Shown: piece by piece, positions 27,729-35,526 of the stretch
Numbering within the stretch: position 1 is the stretch's first letter
Layout of the letters: every line of letters starts with the position of its first letter
The notes under the pieces: generated by a model
The model's database searches: none
What the model was told of the DNA's origin: nothing
What the model saw: the letters and a program-made list of their open reading frames with translations, nothing else
Source of the DNA: Prevotellaceae bacterium UBA2448
GTDB taxonomy: Bacteria; Bacteroidota; Bacteroidia; Bacteroidales; Bacteroidaceae
Direction of reading: 5' to 3'
DNA: 64,000 nt
Assembly: GCA_002342585.1 (NCBI GenBank)
Contig: DDQG01000017.1
Coordinates: 1-64,000 of the forward strand
Made by a program: the position numbers and the translations under genes

Positions 27729-27734
27729 CCTCCT
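27729..27734 (-). promoter_or_regulatory. Strong Shine-Dalgarno sequence for rpmD
   Basis: CCTCCT on the plus strand reads AGGAGG on the transcript, six bases before the rpmD ATG and touching the rpsE stop codon (27734-27736). Most genes in the window have only A/T-rich leaders, so this stands out. Confidence 0.8.
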
Positions 27735-28243
27735 TATCCTTTAAATACTTTAGTCAAATTAACACCACGGTTAGCAGCAACAGTCTTAGGATCGCGCATA
27801 TTAGCAAGTGCCTCGATTGTAGCCTTTACAAGGTTGTGAGGATTTGAAGAGCCCTTTGACTTAGCAAGAACGTCTGTAACACCTACACTCTCGAGTACTG
27901 CACGCATAGCACCACCGGCTACCACTCCGGTACCCTCAGATGCTGGCATGATTAATACACGAGCTCCACCGAACTTTGCAGTTGCCTCATGAGGAACTGT
28001 TCCGTTCAGAACTGGAACTTTAACCAGATTTTTCTTTGCAGCTTCAACGCCCTTAGCGATAGCAGCTGTAACTTCACCAGCCTTACCAAGACCATAGCCT
28101 ATTACACCATTTCCGTCACCAACAACTACGATGGCAGCGAATGTAAATGTACGACCACCCTTAGTAACCTTAGTAACACGATTAATAGCAACCAAGCGGT
28201 CTTTAAGCTCGGCATCGTTTTGTACTTTAACTCTATTTACCAT
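27734..28243 (-). CDS. rpsE: 30S ribosomal protein S5
   Basis: 169 residues. N-terminal double-stranded-RNA-binding-like domain (about 10-75) with the S5 signature FAAIVVVGDGNGVIGYGLGK and C-terminal domain with LIMPASEGTGVVAGGAMRAVLE. S5 contributes to decoding accuracy and to mRNA helicase activity at the entry tunnel. The start ATG is 8 bp after the rplR stop, with no Shine-Dalgarno motif. Confidence 0.98.
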   Translation of the reverse strand: MVNRVKVQNDAELKDRLVAINRVTKVTKGGRTFTFAAIVVVGDGNGVIGYGLGKAGEVTAAIAKGVEAAKKNLVKVPVLNGTVPHEATAKFGGARVLIMPASEGTGVVAGGAMRAVLESVGVTDVLAKSKGSSNPHNLVKATIEALANMRDPKTVAANRGVNLTKVFKG

Positions 28244-28251
28244 AATCGTAT

Positions 28252-28593
28252 TTAAAATTTAAGTCCTGCTTCGCGTGCAGCTTCTGCTACAGCTTTTACT
28301 CTACCGTGATAAAGGTAACCGTTACGGTCGAACACTACAGTTGAAATACCAGCCTCAAGAGCCTTCTTTGCAATGAGTTCACCAACCTTAGTTGCCTGCT
28401 CACTCTTATTCATTTTCTCTAATCCAAGTGAAGAAGCTGCTACCAGAGTCTTCTGAGCATCGTCATCTATCACCTGAACATATATTTGCTTGTTGCTTCT
28501 GAACACACTCAAACGAGGACGTTCTGCAGTACCAGCAATTTTATTGCGTACTCTATATTTAATTTTGAGTCGTCTTTCAATCTTTGTAATCAT
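28252..28593 (-). CDS. rplR: 50S ribosomal protein L18
   Basis: 113 residues. Basic N-terminal arm (MITKIERRLKIKYRVRNK) followed by the 5S-rRNA-binding core (RPRLSVFRSNKQIYVQVIDD, GYLYHGRVKAVAEAAREAGL). Together with L5 and L25 it loads 5S rRNA on the 50S central protuberance. It lies between rplF and rpsE. Confidence 0.98.
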   Translation of the reverse strand: MITKIERRLKIKYRVRNKIAGTAERPRLSVFRSNKQIYVQVIDDDAQKTLVAASSLGLEKMNKSEQATKVGELIAKKALEAGISTVVFDRNGYLYHGRVKAVAEAAREAGLKF

Positions 28594-28611
28594 ACTCTAA
28601 ATCGTTTTAAA

Positions 28612-29181
28612 TTATTTAGCACTTGCAGACTTACCAGACTTTCTTCTAATCTCTTCGCCCAAGAAACGGATACCCTTGCCCTTGTATGGCTCAGGCTTGC
28701 GGAATGAACGAATCTTAGCACATACGAGTCCAAGCAACTGCTTGTCGCATGATTCGAGCATGATAAGAGGATCCTGATTTCTCTCTGACTTAGTTTCGAC
28801 CTTAACTTCCTTTGGAACATCGAACACGATAGCATGAGAATATCCGAGTGCAAACTCAAGAACATTTCCCTGATTGCTGACACGGTAACCAACTCCGACA
28901 ATCTGAAGTGTTGCCTTGTAGCCTTCAGAAACACCTACTACCATATTGTGCACAAGTGCACGGTAGAGACCATGAAAAGCATGACGCTGCTTTGTATTAT
29001 CCTGCATCAACTCTGTATTCTCTTCCATTGTCAACTTTCCGTCCTCGATACATACCTTGATGGCAGGGTTTACGTATTGGCTGAGTTCGCCTTTTGGACC
29101 TTTAACAGTTACAATGTCATCCTTATGAGTTACTGTTACTCCTGCAGGAATAATAATAGGTAATTTACCAATTCTAGACAT
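28612..29181 (-). CDS. rplF: 50S ribosomal protein L6
   Basis: 189 residues with the two tandem L6 folds. The start MSRIGKLPIIIPAGV and the end with EPYKGKGIRFLGEEIRRKSGKS are family signatures. L6 lies near the GTPase-associated centre by helix 97. It has a strong Shine-Dalgarno motif overlapping the end of rpsH, unlike most neighbours. Confidence 0.98.
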   Translation of the reverse strand: MSRIGKLPIIIPAGVTVTHKDDIVTVKGPKGELSQYVNPAIKVCIEDGKLTMEENTELMQDNTKQRHAFHGLYRALVHNMVVGVSEGYKATLQIVGVGYRVSNQGNVLEFALGYSHAIVFDVPKEVKVETKSERNQDPLIMLESCDKQLLGLVCAKIRSFRKPEPYKGKGIRFLGEEIRRKSGKSASAK

Positions 29182-29188
29182 TATAATT

Positions 29189-29195
29189 CCTCCTT
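29189..29195 (-). promoter_or_regulatory. Strong Shine-Dalgarno sequence for rplF
   Basis: CCTCCTT reads AAGGAGG on the transcript, seven bases before the rplF ATG (29181) and two bases past the rpsH stop codon. Confidence 0.8.
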
Positions 29196-29197
29196 AA

Positions 29198-29593
29198 TTA
29201 ATATACATAACAAAGAACTTCACCACCAACTTTCAGGTCGGCAGCTTCCTTGTCTGTCATAACACCTTTAGATGTAGATATCACTGCGATACCCAATCCG
29301 TTTATTACACGTGGCATATCCTTGTATCCGGTATATTTACGGAGACCTGGACGTGAAACACGCTTCAGCGACTGAATTGCGCTTACTTTTGTTTGAGGAT
29401 CATACTTCAGAGCAATCTTAATTGTACCCTGAGGACCTTCCTCTACGAACTTGAAGTTCAAAATGTAACCTTTGTCGAAGAGAATCTTTGTGATTTCCTT
29501 CTTCAGGTTTGAGGCTGGTACTTCTACTACCTTGTGCTTAGCCTGAATGGCGTTGCGCAACCTCGTTAAATAATCTGCTATTGGATCTGTCAT
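29198..29593 (-). CDS. rpsH: 30S ribosomal protein S8
   Basis: 131 residues. Starts MTDPIADYLTRLRNAIQAKH and has the C-terminal signature GLGIAVISTSKGVMTDKEA near residues 97-116. Primary 16S rRNA binder of the central domain; in E. coli it represses the spc operon by binding its mRNA. Here it is preceded by an exceptional 225-bp non-coding stretch separating it from rpsN. Confidence 0.98.
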   Translation of the reverse strand: MTDPIADYLTRLRNAIQAKHKVVEVPASNLKKEITKILFDKGYILNFKFVEEGPQGTIKIALKYDPQTKVSAIQSLKRVSRPGLRKYTGYKDMPRVINGLGIAVISTSKGVMTDKEAADLKVGGEVLCYVY

Positions 29594-29818
29594 AATAAAA
29601 TTAAATTAATCGGAGCTGTTTTTTTGTGTCCGACAATATTTAACAATAATAAAACTCTCTCTGTTTTTAGCTTACCGACAAAAGAACTTAGAATCACCCA
29701 TCGGTTCATCTGTTTTCTTCATCGTTTTTTTAGAAGTAAAATATCTTCAAGTTACCCCCGAACTGGTAACTCTCAGATGTTTACTTGCTAAAAGTGTACA
29801 CAAGCGGGAAACCGCAAA
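29594..29818 (-). other. 225-bp non-coding gap inside the spc operon (rpsN-rpsH)
   Basis: All other spacers between rplE and rpoA are about 40 bp or less, except the 107 bp before rpsK-rpsD. On the transcript this stretch holds a GCGG-TTTC-CCGC hairpin right after the rpsN stop (29804-29815), a GTTACC/GGTAAC hairpin (29751-29770) and A/T-rich sequence. One tiny ORF (29672-29722, 16 codons, MKKTDEPMGDSKFFCR) exists but I have no evidence that it is translated. No TAnnTTTG promoter box is seen. It may be a regulatory or processing region. Confidence 0.5.
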
Positions 29819-30118
29819 TTACCAGCTTGCTTTCTTTACTCCTGGAATAAGGCCTTGTGAAGCCATCTCGCGGAACTGGATACGAGAAAGTCCGAACTGG
29901 CGGATATATCCTCTTGGACGTCCAGTTATCTTGCAACGGTTGTGAAGGCGGATTGGATTTGCATTAGCAGGGATTGCCTGAAGTGCACGAGCTGCCTCGT
30001 AAGCTTCTGCTGGGTCACCTGTTGCAACAATCTTCTTCAGCTCTGCACGCTTAGTTGCATACTTAGCCACAAGTTTTGCACGTTTTACCTCACGTGCTTT
30101 CATTGATTCCTTTGCCAT
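29819..30118 (-). CDS. rpsN: 30S ribosomal protein S14 (zinc-independent)
   Basis: 99 residues. The long C-minus form: no CxxC zinc knuckles. It has the signatures RCKITGRPRGYIRQFGLSRI and a C-terminal GLIPGVKKASW. S14 sits in the 30S head and contacts S3 and S10. It starts 6 bp after rplE and is followed by the long gap before rpsH. Confidence 0.98.
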   Translation of the reverse strand: MAKESMKAREVKRAKLVAKYATKRAELKKIVATGDPAEAYEAARALQAIPANANPIRLHNRCKITGRPRGYIRQFGLSRIQFREMASQGLIPGVKKASW

Positions 30119-30124
30119 ATCTAC

Positions 30125-30679
30125 TTATTTTTTAGCATCTTTAAATGGAAGACCAAATGCTTTCAGAAGTGCATAGCCCTCTTCGTCTGTCTGAGCAGAA
30201 GTTACGAACGTAATATTCATACCTGCAATCTTCTCTACCTGATCGATATTAATCTCAGGGAAGATAATCTGTTCAGTGATACCGAGTGTATAGTTACCAC
30301 GGCCATCAAACTTAGATTCGATACCCTTGAAGTCACGGATACGAGGAAGTGATACGCGGACGAGTTTTTCAAGGAATTCATACATTCTGTCACGACGCAA
30401 AGTTACCATCACACCGATAGGCATCTTTCTACGCAGACGGAAGTTTGAAATATCCTTCTTTGACAGTGTAGTCACTGGCTTCTGTCCTGTAATCTGTGCA
30501 ATTTCATTCATTGCAACCTCGATAATCTTCTTGTCAGCAGTTGCCTGACCAAGACCCTGGTTAATTACAATCTTCTTCAATACAGGAATCTGCATTGGTG
30601 AAGAGTAATTGAACTGCTTCTGAAGTGCTGGAGCAATCTGCTCAGCATAAACATTCTTTAATTGTGCAGTTGTACTCAT
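30125..30679 (-). CDS. rplE: 50S ribosomal protein L5
   Basis: 184 residues. The L5 signatures LKKIVINQGLGQA and GNYTLGITEQIIFPEI are present. It binds 5S rRNA and forms the bridge to S13 and P-site tRNA. Its ATG shares one base with the rplX stop (TAATG), so translation is probably coupled; a GGGGAGG sequence lies inside the end of rplX. Confidence 0.98.
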   Translation of the reverse strand: MSTTAQLKNVYAEQIAPALQKQFNYSSPMQIPVLKKIVINQGLGQATADKKIIEVAMNEIAQITGQKPVTTLSKKDISNFRLRRKMPIGVMVTLRRDRMYEFLEKLVRVSLPRIRDFKGIESKFDGRGNYTLGITEQIIFPEINIDQVEKIAGMNITFVTSAQTDEEGYALLKAFGLPFKDAKK

Positions 30680-30996
30680 TAGATTTCCTCCCCTGATTTT
30701 TTAGCGTAACGTACTAATTTTCCATTAGCGCCCAATTTACGACCAATTCGAGTAGCTTTTCCTGACTTAGGATCAACTACATTAAGGTTGGAGATGTGGA
30801 TAGGAGCCTCCTGCTCAATAATACCTCCCTGTGGGTGTGCAGCACTTGGTTTAGTGCTCTTCTTTACTTTATTGACACCCTCGACTACGGCGCGCTGCTG
30901 CTTAACGAGCACTGAGAGGACTTTACCAGTCTTTCCCTTGTCGTCACCAGCATTTACATATACCGTGTCGCCTTTCTTTATGTGTAATTTACCCAT
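30679..30996 (-). CDS. rplX: 50S ribosomal protein L24
   Basis: 105 residues. KOW motif at the N-terminus (KKGDTVYVNAGDDKGKTGKVLSV), an early 23S assembly initiator near the exit tunnel. Its stop overlaps the rplE start by one base. It follows rplN with a 22-bp gap in standard order. Confidence 0.98.
   Translation of the reverse strand: MGKLHIKKGDTVYVNAGDDKGKTGKVLSVLVKQQRAVVEGVNKVKKSTKPSAAHPQGGIIEQEAPIHISNLNVVDPKSGKATRIGRKLGANGKLVRYAKKSGEEI
30687..30693 (-). promoter_or_regulatory. Strong Shine-Dalgarno sequence for rplE
   Basis: CCTCCCC reads GGGGAGG on the transcript, seven bases ahead of the rplE ATG and wholly within the last codons of rplX. Confidence 0.7.
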
Positions 30997-31018
30997 TTTT
31001 ACTGTAATTCTTTAATAA

Positions 31019-31384
31019 TTAAAGCACCTCAGTAGCCAAAGAAACTACTTTCATATTAGCAGCACGGAGCTCACGAGCTACAGGGCCGAATATACGGCTA
31101 CCTCTCATTTCGCCTGCATTGTTCAGAAGTACACATGCGTTGTCGTCAAAACGGATGTATGAACCATCAGGACGGCGCACTTCCTTCTTTGTGCGGACAA
31201 TAAGAGCCTTAGATACAGAGCCCTTCTTAATTTCACTCGTAGGGATAGCACTTTTCACTGCTACAACAATAACGTCTCCAACAGTAGCGTAACGGCGGCG
31301 TGTGCCACCAAGTACACGGATACAAAGTACCTCGCGTGCACCACTGTTATCAGCGACGGCTAATCTTGATTCTACCTGTATCAT
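31019..31384 (-). CDS. rplN: 50S ribosomal protein L14
   Basis: 121 residues, the usual length. Starts MIQVESRLAVADNSGAREV and contains FDDNACVLLNNAGEMRGSRI, both family signatures. L14 forms an intersubunit bridge and is the docking site of the silencing factor RsfS. It lies 5 bp after rpsQ. Confidence 0.98.
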   Translation of the reverse strand: MIQVESRLAVADNSGAREVLCIRVLGGTRRRYATVGDVIVVAVKSAIPTSEIKKGSVSKALIVRTKKEVRRPDGSYIRFDDNACVLLNNAGEMRGSRIFGPVARELRAANMKVVSLATEVL

Positions 31385-31389
31385 AATGT

Positions 31390-31644
31390 TTACTTAGCTC
31401 TTTCTACGATTTGTACTAATCTCCATCTCTTTGTTTTGCTCAATGGACGAGTCTCCATGATAAGCACAGTGTCACCAACATGTGCATCGTTCTTCTCATC
31501 ATGAGCATGGTATTTCTTTGTCTTCTGGACAAACTTACCATATATTGGGTGTTTTTCTTTGAACTTAGCTGCAATGACAATGGTCTTATCCATCTTTTCA
31601 CTTACAACTACACCCTGACGCTGTTTTCTTAAATTTCTTTCCAT
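31390..31644 (-). CDS. rpsQ: 30S ribosomal protein S17
   Basis: 84 residues, single OB-fold: RKQRQGVVVSEKMDKTIVIA and the signature GDTVLIMETRPLSKTKRW. Binds helices 7 and 11 of 16S rRNA early in assembly. It is flanked by rpmC (11 bp) and rplN. Confidence 0.98.
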   Translation of the reverse strand: MERNLRKQRQGVVVSEKMDKTIVIAAKFKEKHPIYGKFVQKTKKYHAHDEKNDAHVGDTVLIMETRPLSKTKRWRLVQIVERAK

Positions 31645-31655
31645 GTAGCCTCGAA

Positions 31656-31850
31656 TTATTTATTGAGTTCTCTTTCACGAAGAACAGTCTTCATACGTGC
31701 GATATCACGACGCTGCTTCTTAATCTGAGAATTATCTTCTACAGGAGAAATATTGTGGCCGAACTTCTTACTTTCGTAGTTGGCTACTTCTGTTTCGATG
31801 CGCTCTGCGAGTTCTGCATCGTTAAGTTCTCTAATTTCTGTAATCTTCAT
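31656..31850 (-). CDS. rpmC: 50S ribosomal protein L29
   Basis: 64 residues, two antiparallel helices (MKITEIRELNDAELAERIE; the end RRDIARMKTVLRERELNK is the family signature). Sits by the tunnel exit near L23 and takes part in the docking site for trigger factor and SRP. Five bp after rplP. Confidence 0.97.
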   Translation of the reverse strand: MKITEIRELNDAELAERIETEVANYESKKFGHNISPVEDNSQIKKQRRDIARMKTVLRERELNK

Positions 31851-31855
31851 CTTAA

Positions 31856-32287
31856 TTAAGCATTTTTGTCGTAATCACGACGTACAACAAACTTAGTAGT
31901 AGTAGGAAGCTTCTGAGCTCCAAGACGGAGAGCCTCCTTAGCGATATCATATGGAACGCCTTCTATCTCAAAGAGGATACGTCCTGGTTTTGCAGGGAAT
32001 ACATACTGGTATGGATCTCCCTTACCTTTACCCATTCGGACGTCAGCAGGCTTCTTTGTGATAGGTTTGTCAGGGAAGATACGAATCCAAACCTGACCTT
32101 GACGCTGCATGTAACGTGTGATAGCGACACGGGCTGCTTCAATCTGACGAGCTGTGATCCAGCGAGTCTGAAGAGCCTTTATACCGAAACTACCGAAGGC
32201 GAGTTCAGTACCACGGTGTGATACGCCGTTCAAACGGCCACGACCCTTTTGCGGTCTTCTATATTTTTGTCTTTTTGGCTGTAACAT
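31856..32287 (-). CDS. rplP: 50S ribosomal protein L16
   Basis: 143 residues. Starts MLQPKRQKYRRPQKGR and has the signatures RVAITRYMQRQGQVWIRIFP and MGKGKGDPYQYV. Organises the A-site side of the peptidyl-transferase region. Stands between rpsC (11 bp) and rpmC. Confidence 0.98.
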   Translation of the reverse strand: MLQPKRQKYRRPQKGRGRLNGVSHRGTELAFGSFGIKALQTRWITARQIEAARVAITRYMQRQGQVWIRIFPDKPITKKPADVRMGKGKGDPYQYVFPAKPGRILFEIEGVPYDIAKEALRLGAQKLPTTTKFVVRRDYDKNA

Positions 32288-32298
32288 AGTTCATCCGA

Positions 32299-33030
32299 TT
32301 AATTACGATTTGACTTTTTGCTTCTAAATCTTCTGTTGCCACCATTGCTATTACCTCCACGCACAGCTTCTTTTTGTTGTGCGAAGTTTGGAGCCAAATC
32401 CTGCTTACCGAATTTCTCACCACGGCAGATCCAAACCTTGATACCAAGCAGACCTACTTTTGTGAGAGCCTCTGCAAGACAGTAGTCGATGTCGGCACGA
32501 AGTGTGTGCAGTGGAGTACGTCCTTCCTTGTACATCTCAGAGCGGCTCATTTCTGCACCGTTCAGACGACCTGAAATCTGTACCTTGATGCCCTCAGCTC
32601 CAGAGCGCATTGTATTAGCAATTGCAGTCTTGATAGCACGACGGTATGCAATTTTACCTTCAATCTGACGTGCTATGTTGTTAGCAACGATTGTAGCGTC
32701 AAGTTCCGGACGCTTAATCTCGAAAATGTTTATCTGTACATCCTTGTCGGTTACTTTTTTGAGCTCTGCCTTCAGTGCTTCTACATCCTGACCACCCTTA
32801 CCAATGATGATACCTGGACGAGCAGAACAAATAGTAATTGTGACAAGTTTCAGTGTTCTCTCGATAACAATCTTAGAAACACTTGCCTTAGCCAAACGGG
32901 CATTGAGGTACTTACGGATTTTTGAATCTTCAAGGAGATTGTCTCCGAAGTTTTTACCACCAAACCAGTTTGAATCCCAGCCACGGACAATACCGAGGCG
33001 GTTGCTTATTGGATTACACTTCTGTCCCAT
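32299..33030 (-). CDS. rpsC: 30S ribosomal protein S3
   Basis: 243 residues. N-terminal KH type-2 domain (RPGIIIGKGGQDVEALKAEL) and C-terminal signature around GRLNGAEMSRSEMYKEGRTPLH, then a basic tail. Helps form the mRNA entry tunnel with S4 and S5. It begins 2 bp after rplV. Confidence 0.98.
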   Translation of the reverse strand: MGQKCNPISNRLGIVRGWDSNWFGGKNFGDNLLEDSKIRKYLNARLAKASVSKIVIERTLKLVTITICSARPGIIIGKGGQDVEALKAELKKVTDKDVQINIFEIKRPELDATIVANNIARQIEGKIAYRRAIKTAIANTMRSGAEGIKVQISGRLNGAEMSRSEMYKEGRTPLHTLRADIDYCLAEALTKVGLLGIKVWICRGEKFGKQDLAPNFAQQKEAVRGGNSNGGNRRFRSKKSNRN

Positions 33031-33032
33031 AA

Positions 33033-33437
33033 TTATTTCTCATCATTAGTTTTAGCGTCCACGAAAATAGTTACATGATTAGAACGCTTGCGAATTCTAT
33101 AACCGCGACCCTGTGGAGCTGGACGCATACGCTTCAGAGTAGCACCCTCATCAACAAAAATCTTTGAGATGAAGAGTTCACCGTTTTCAGCTTTGCGGTC
33201 GTTTTTCTGCTCCCAGTTTGCAATGGCAGAACGAAGCAACTTCTCTAGGTCCTTAGCAGCATCCTTGCTGTTGAACTTGAGAGTTGCGAGTGCCTTGCTC
33301 ACTTCCATACCTCTTACGAGGTCAGCAACGTAGCGCATCTTACGTGGTGAAGATGGAATATTGCGGAATGTAGCAAAGTACTGTGTCTTCTTGGCCTCTT
33401 TGAATTTGTTGGCCATTAATCGTTTTCTTGCTCCCAT
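33033..33437 (-). CDS. rplV: 50S ribosomal protein L22
   Basis: 134 residues. N-terminal MGARKRLMANKFKEAKK is typical of this phylum. The family signature with RMRPAPQGRGYRIRKRSNHV covers the beta-hairpin that lines the exit tunnel. The 34-bp gap before it is the largest between neighbours in this stretch. Confidence 0.98.
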   Translation of the reverse strand: MGARKRLMANKFKEAKKTQYFATFRNIPSSPRKMRYVADLVRGMEVSKALATLKFNSKDAAKDLEKLLRSAIANWEQKNDRKAENGELFISKIFVDEGATLKRMRPAPQGRGYRIRKRSNHVTIFVDAKTNDEK

Positions 33438-33471
33438 TATATAAATCTCTATTTTTCTTTAGTAAGCCTGT

Positions 33472-33741
33472 TTACTTTTTCTTGTTACCAGCATGACCAC
33501 GGAAAGTACGAGTCAAGGCGAATTCGCCAAGCTTATGACCTACCATGTTTTCTGTAATGTAAACAGGAATAAATTTGTTACCGTTATGTACTGCAATGGT
33601 GTGTCCCACAAAGTCTGGGGAAATCATTGAAGCACGTGCCCATGTCTTAATAACGCTCTTCTTTCCGCTCTCGTTCATACCGAGAACTTTCTTTTCGAGT
33701 TTTACGTTAATGTATGGACCTTTTTTTAATGAACGACTCAT
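33472..33741 (-). CDS. rpsS: 30S ribosomal protein S19
   Basis: 89 residues. MSRSLKKGPYINVKLEKKV start and the signature VHNGNKFIPVYITENMVGHK, then KLGEFALTRTFRGHAGNKKK. S19 forms a complex with S13 at the 30S head and an intersubunit bridge. Located 12 bp after rplB. Confidence 0.98.
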   Translation of the reverse strand: MSRSLKKGPYINVKLEKKVLGMNESGKKSVIKTWARASMISPDFVGHTIAVHNGNKFIPVYITENMVGHKLGEFALTRTFRGHAGNKKK

Positions 33742-33753
33742 ATTCAGTTAACT

Positions 33754-34581
33754 TTATTTCTTATTACGTCTTTCAATTATGTACTTGTTTGACTGCTTCT
33801 TTGGTGCGCGAGTCTTAAGACCCTTAGCATAAAGACCGTTACGTGAACGTGGGTGTCCACCTGTCTGGCGTCCTTCACCACCACCCATTGGGTGATCGAT
33901 TGGGTTCATTACAACACCACGGTTGTGTGGACGGCGACCGAGCCAACGGCTGCGACCTGCCTTACCAGACGATTCAAGTGCGTGGTCTGAGTTGCTAACG
34001 CTACCGATAGTAGCACGACAAACTGAAAGTACCTTACGAATTTCACCTGAAGGAAGTTTGATTACGCAATACTTACCTTCGCGTGAAGTTAACTGAGCAA
34101 AATTGCCGGCTGAGCGAACCATCTTAGCACCCTGTCCTGGCTTGAGTTCGATGTTATGGATAACAGTACCCACAGGAATCTTCTCAAGTGGAAGAGTATT
34201 ACCAAGGTCTGGAGCTGCGTCTGCACCAGACATAATCTTGTCGCCAACCTTCAATCCGTTAGGAGCAACAATGTAACGTTTTTCACCGTCAGCATAGAAT
34301 ACAAGAGCAATACGAGCAGAACGGTTTGGATCGTACTCGATTGTCTTTACTACTGCGGGAATTCCGTCCTTTTCTCTCTTGAAATCGACTAAACGTAGAA
34401 GTCTTTTGTGACCGCCACCTCTGTAGCGAACTGTGATGCGTCCTTCATTGTTACGACCGCCTGTACTACGTTTTCCGAAAACAAGACTTTTCTCTGGTAC
34501 TGATGTAGTAACATCATCGAAAGTACCAATAGCTTTGTGACGCTGACCAGGAGTTACTGGTCTGAATTTACGAATACCCAT
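33754..34581 (-). CDS. rplB: 50S ribosomal protein L2
   Basis: 275 residues. Contains the RNA-binding OB and SH3-like domains and the universal C-terminal signature NPIDHPMGGGEGRQTGGHPR near residues 226-245; the His in that motif is important for peptidyl transfer. L2 is needed for subunit association. It follows rplW by 6 bp. Confidence 0.98.
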   Translation of the reverse strand: MGIRKFRPVTPGQRHKAIGTFDDVTTSVPEKSLVFGKRSTGGRNNEGRITVRYRGGGHKRLLRLVDFKREKDGIPAVVKTIEYDPNRSARIALVFYADGEKRYIVAPNGLKVGDKIMSGADAAPDLGNTLPLEKIPVGTVIHNIELKPGQGAKMVRSAGNFAQLTSREGKYCVIKLPSGEIRKVLSVCRATIGSVSNSDHALESSGKAGRSRWLGRRPHNRGVVMNPIDHPMGGGEGRQTGGHPRSRNGLYAKGLKTRAPKKQSNKYIIERRNKK

Positions 34582-34587
34582 TTTTTA

Positions 34588-34881
34588 TTAAATGTTACTA
34601 TAGAAATCGATAGTTTCCCCTTCGGCAAGAGTGACAATAGCCTTCTTGTAGGCATTTGTCTGTCCCTTGATCACACCAGCCTTAGTGTAACGGCTCTTAC
34701 GCTTACCAGCGTATTTGATGGTGTTGACTGAAACTACATTGACGTTATACTTAGCTTCAATTTCTTTCTTAATCTCGACTTTATTGGCACTAGGAAGTAC
34801 AATGAAGCCGAATGTATTATTCTGCTTCTCTGAAACTGCTGTCATTTTTTCCGTTACCAATGGTTTTACAACATATCCCAT
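34588..34881 (-). CDS. rplW: 50S ribosomal protein L23
   Basis: 97 residues, shorter than some homologues but complete: MGYVVKPLVTEKMTAVSEK, KVEIKKEIEAKYNVNVVSVN, GKRKSRYTKAGVIKG. The tunnel-exit protein that binds trigger factor and SRP. A strong AAGGAGG sequence precedes it, overlapping the end of rplD. Confidence 0.98.
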   Translation of the reverse strand: MGYVVKPLVTEKMTAVSEKQNNTFGFIVLPSANKVEIKKEIEAKYNVNVVSVNTIKYAGKRKSRYTKAGVIKGQTNAYKKAIVTLAEGETIDFYSNI

Positions 34882-34888
34882 ATCGTGA

Positions 34889-34895
34889 CCTCCTT
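34889..34895 (-). promoter_or_regulatory. Strong Shine-Dalgarno sequence for rplW
   Basis: CCTCCTT reads AAGGAGG, seven bases before the rplW ATG (34881) and overlapping the first two bases of the rplD stop codon on the plus strand (34894-34896). Confidence 0.8.
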
Positions 34896-35523
34896 ACTTG
34901 TTTAAAGTTTCGTCAATAAGCTTCAACGCGTTTTCAGTCACAACAAGAACATTTGCATTCATTACCTTGTAGGTATTGAGTGCAGATGCGGTCATAACTT
35001 CGACACGCTGAATATTACGAGTCGACAAATTTACGTTCTTTTTCACTTCGGACAAAAGGATAAGTACCTTCTTACCTGCAACTTTAAGATTATTTAACAT
35101 CTCAGCTGCTTCTTTTGTCTTTGGAGCTGCAAAATCGAAGTCTTCAACTACAACAATTGCATTCTGCTGAGCCTTATATGAAAGAGCACTCTTACGAGCA
35201 AGAGTCTTCACCTTCTTGTTCAGCTTAAACCAATAGTCGCGTGGACGTGGACCGAATACCCTACCGCCACCACGAAGTACTGGAGACTTGATATCACCAC
35301 GGCGTGCACCGCCACCACCCTTCTGACGGATGAGTTTACGAGTAGAGCCTGTGATTTCGCTTCTTTCTTTTGACTTGTGAGTACCCTGGCGCTGAGCAGC
35401 GAGATACTGGTTTACGGCAAGGTAAATAACGTGGTCATTAGGTTCAATTCCGAAGATTGCATCGTTCAGAACTACCTTCTTGCCAGTTTCCTGACCTTTA
35501 ATATTTAATACTGAAACTTCCAT
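34894..35523 (-). CDS. rplD: 50S ribosomal protein L4
   Basis: 209 residues. Starts MEVSVLNIKGQETGKKV; the extended tunnel loop is visible as GSTRKLIRQKGGGGARRGDI followed by RGGGRVFGPRPRDY. In E. coli L4 represses the S10 operon; whether it does so here is unknown. It begins 3 bp after rplC. Confidence 0.98.
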   Translation of the reverse strand: MEVSVLNIKGQETGKKVVLNDAIFGIEPNDHVIYLAVNQYLAAQRQGTHKSKERSEITGSTRKLIRQKGGGGARRGDIKSPVLRGGGRVFGPRPRDYWFKLNKKVKTLARKSALSYKAQQNAIVVVEDFDFAAPKTKEAAEMLNNLKVAGKKVLILLSEVKKNVNLSTRNIQRVEVMTASALNTYKVMNANVLVVTENALKLIDETLNK

Positions 35524-35526
35524 TGC

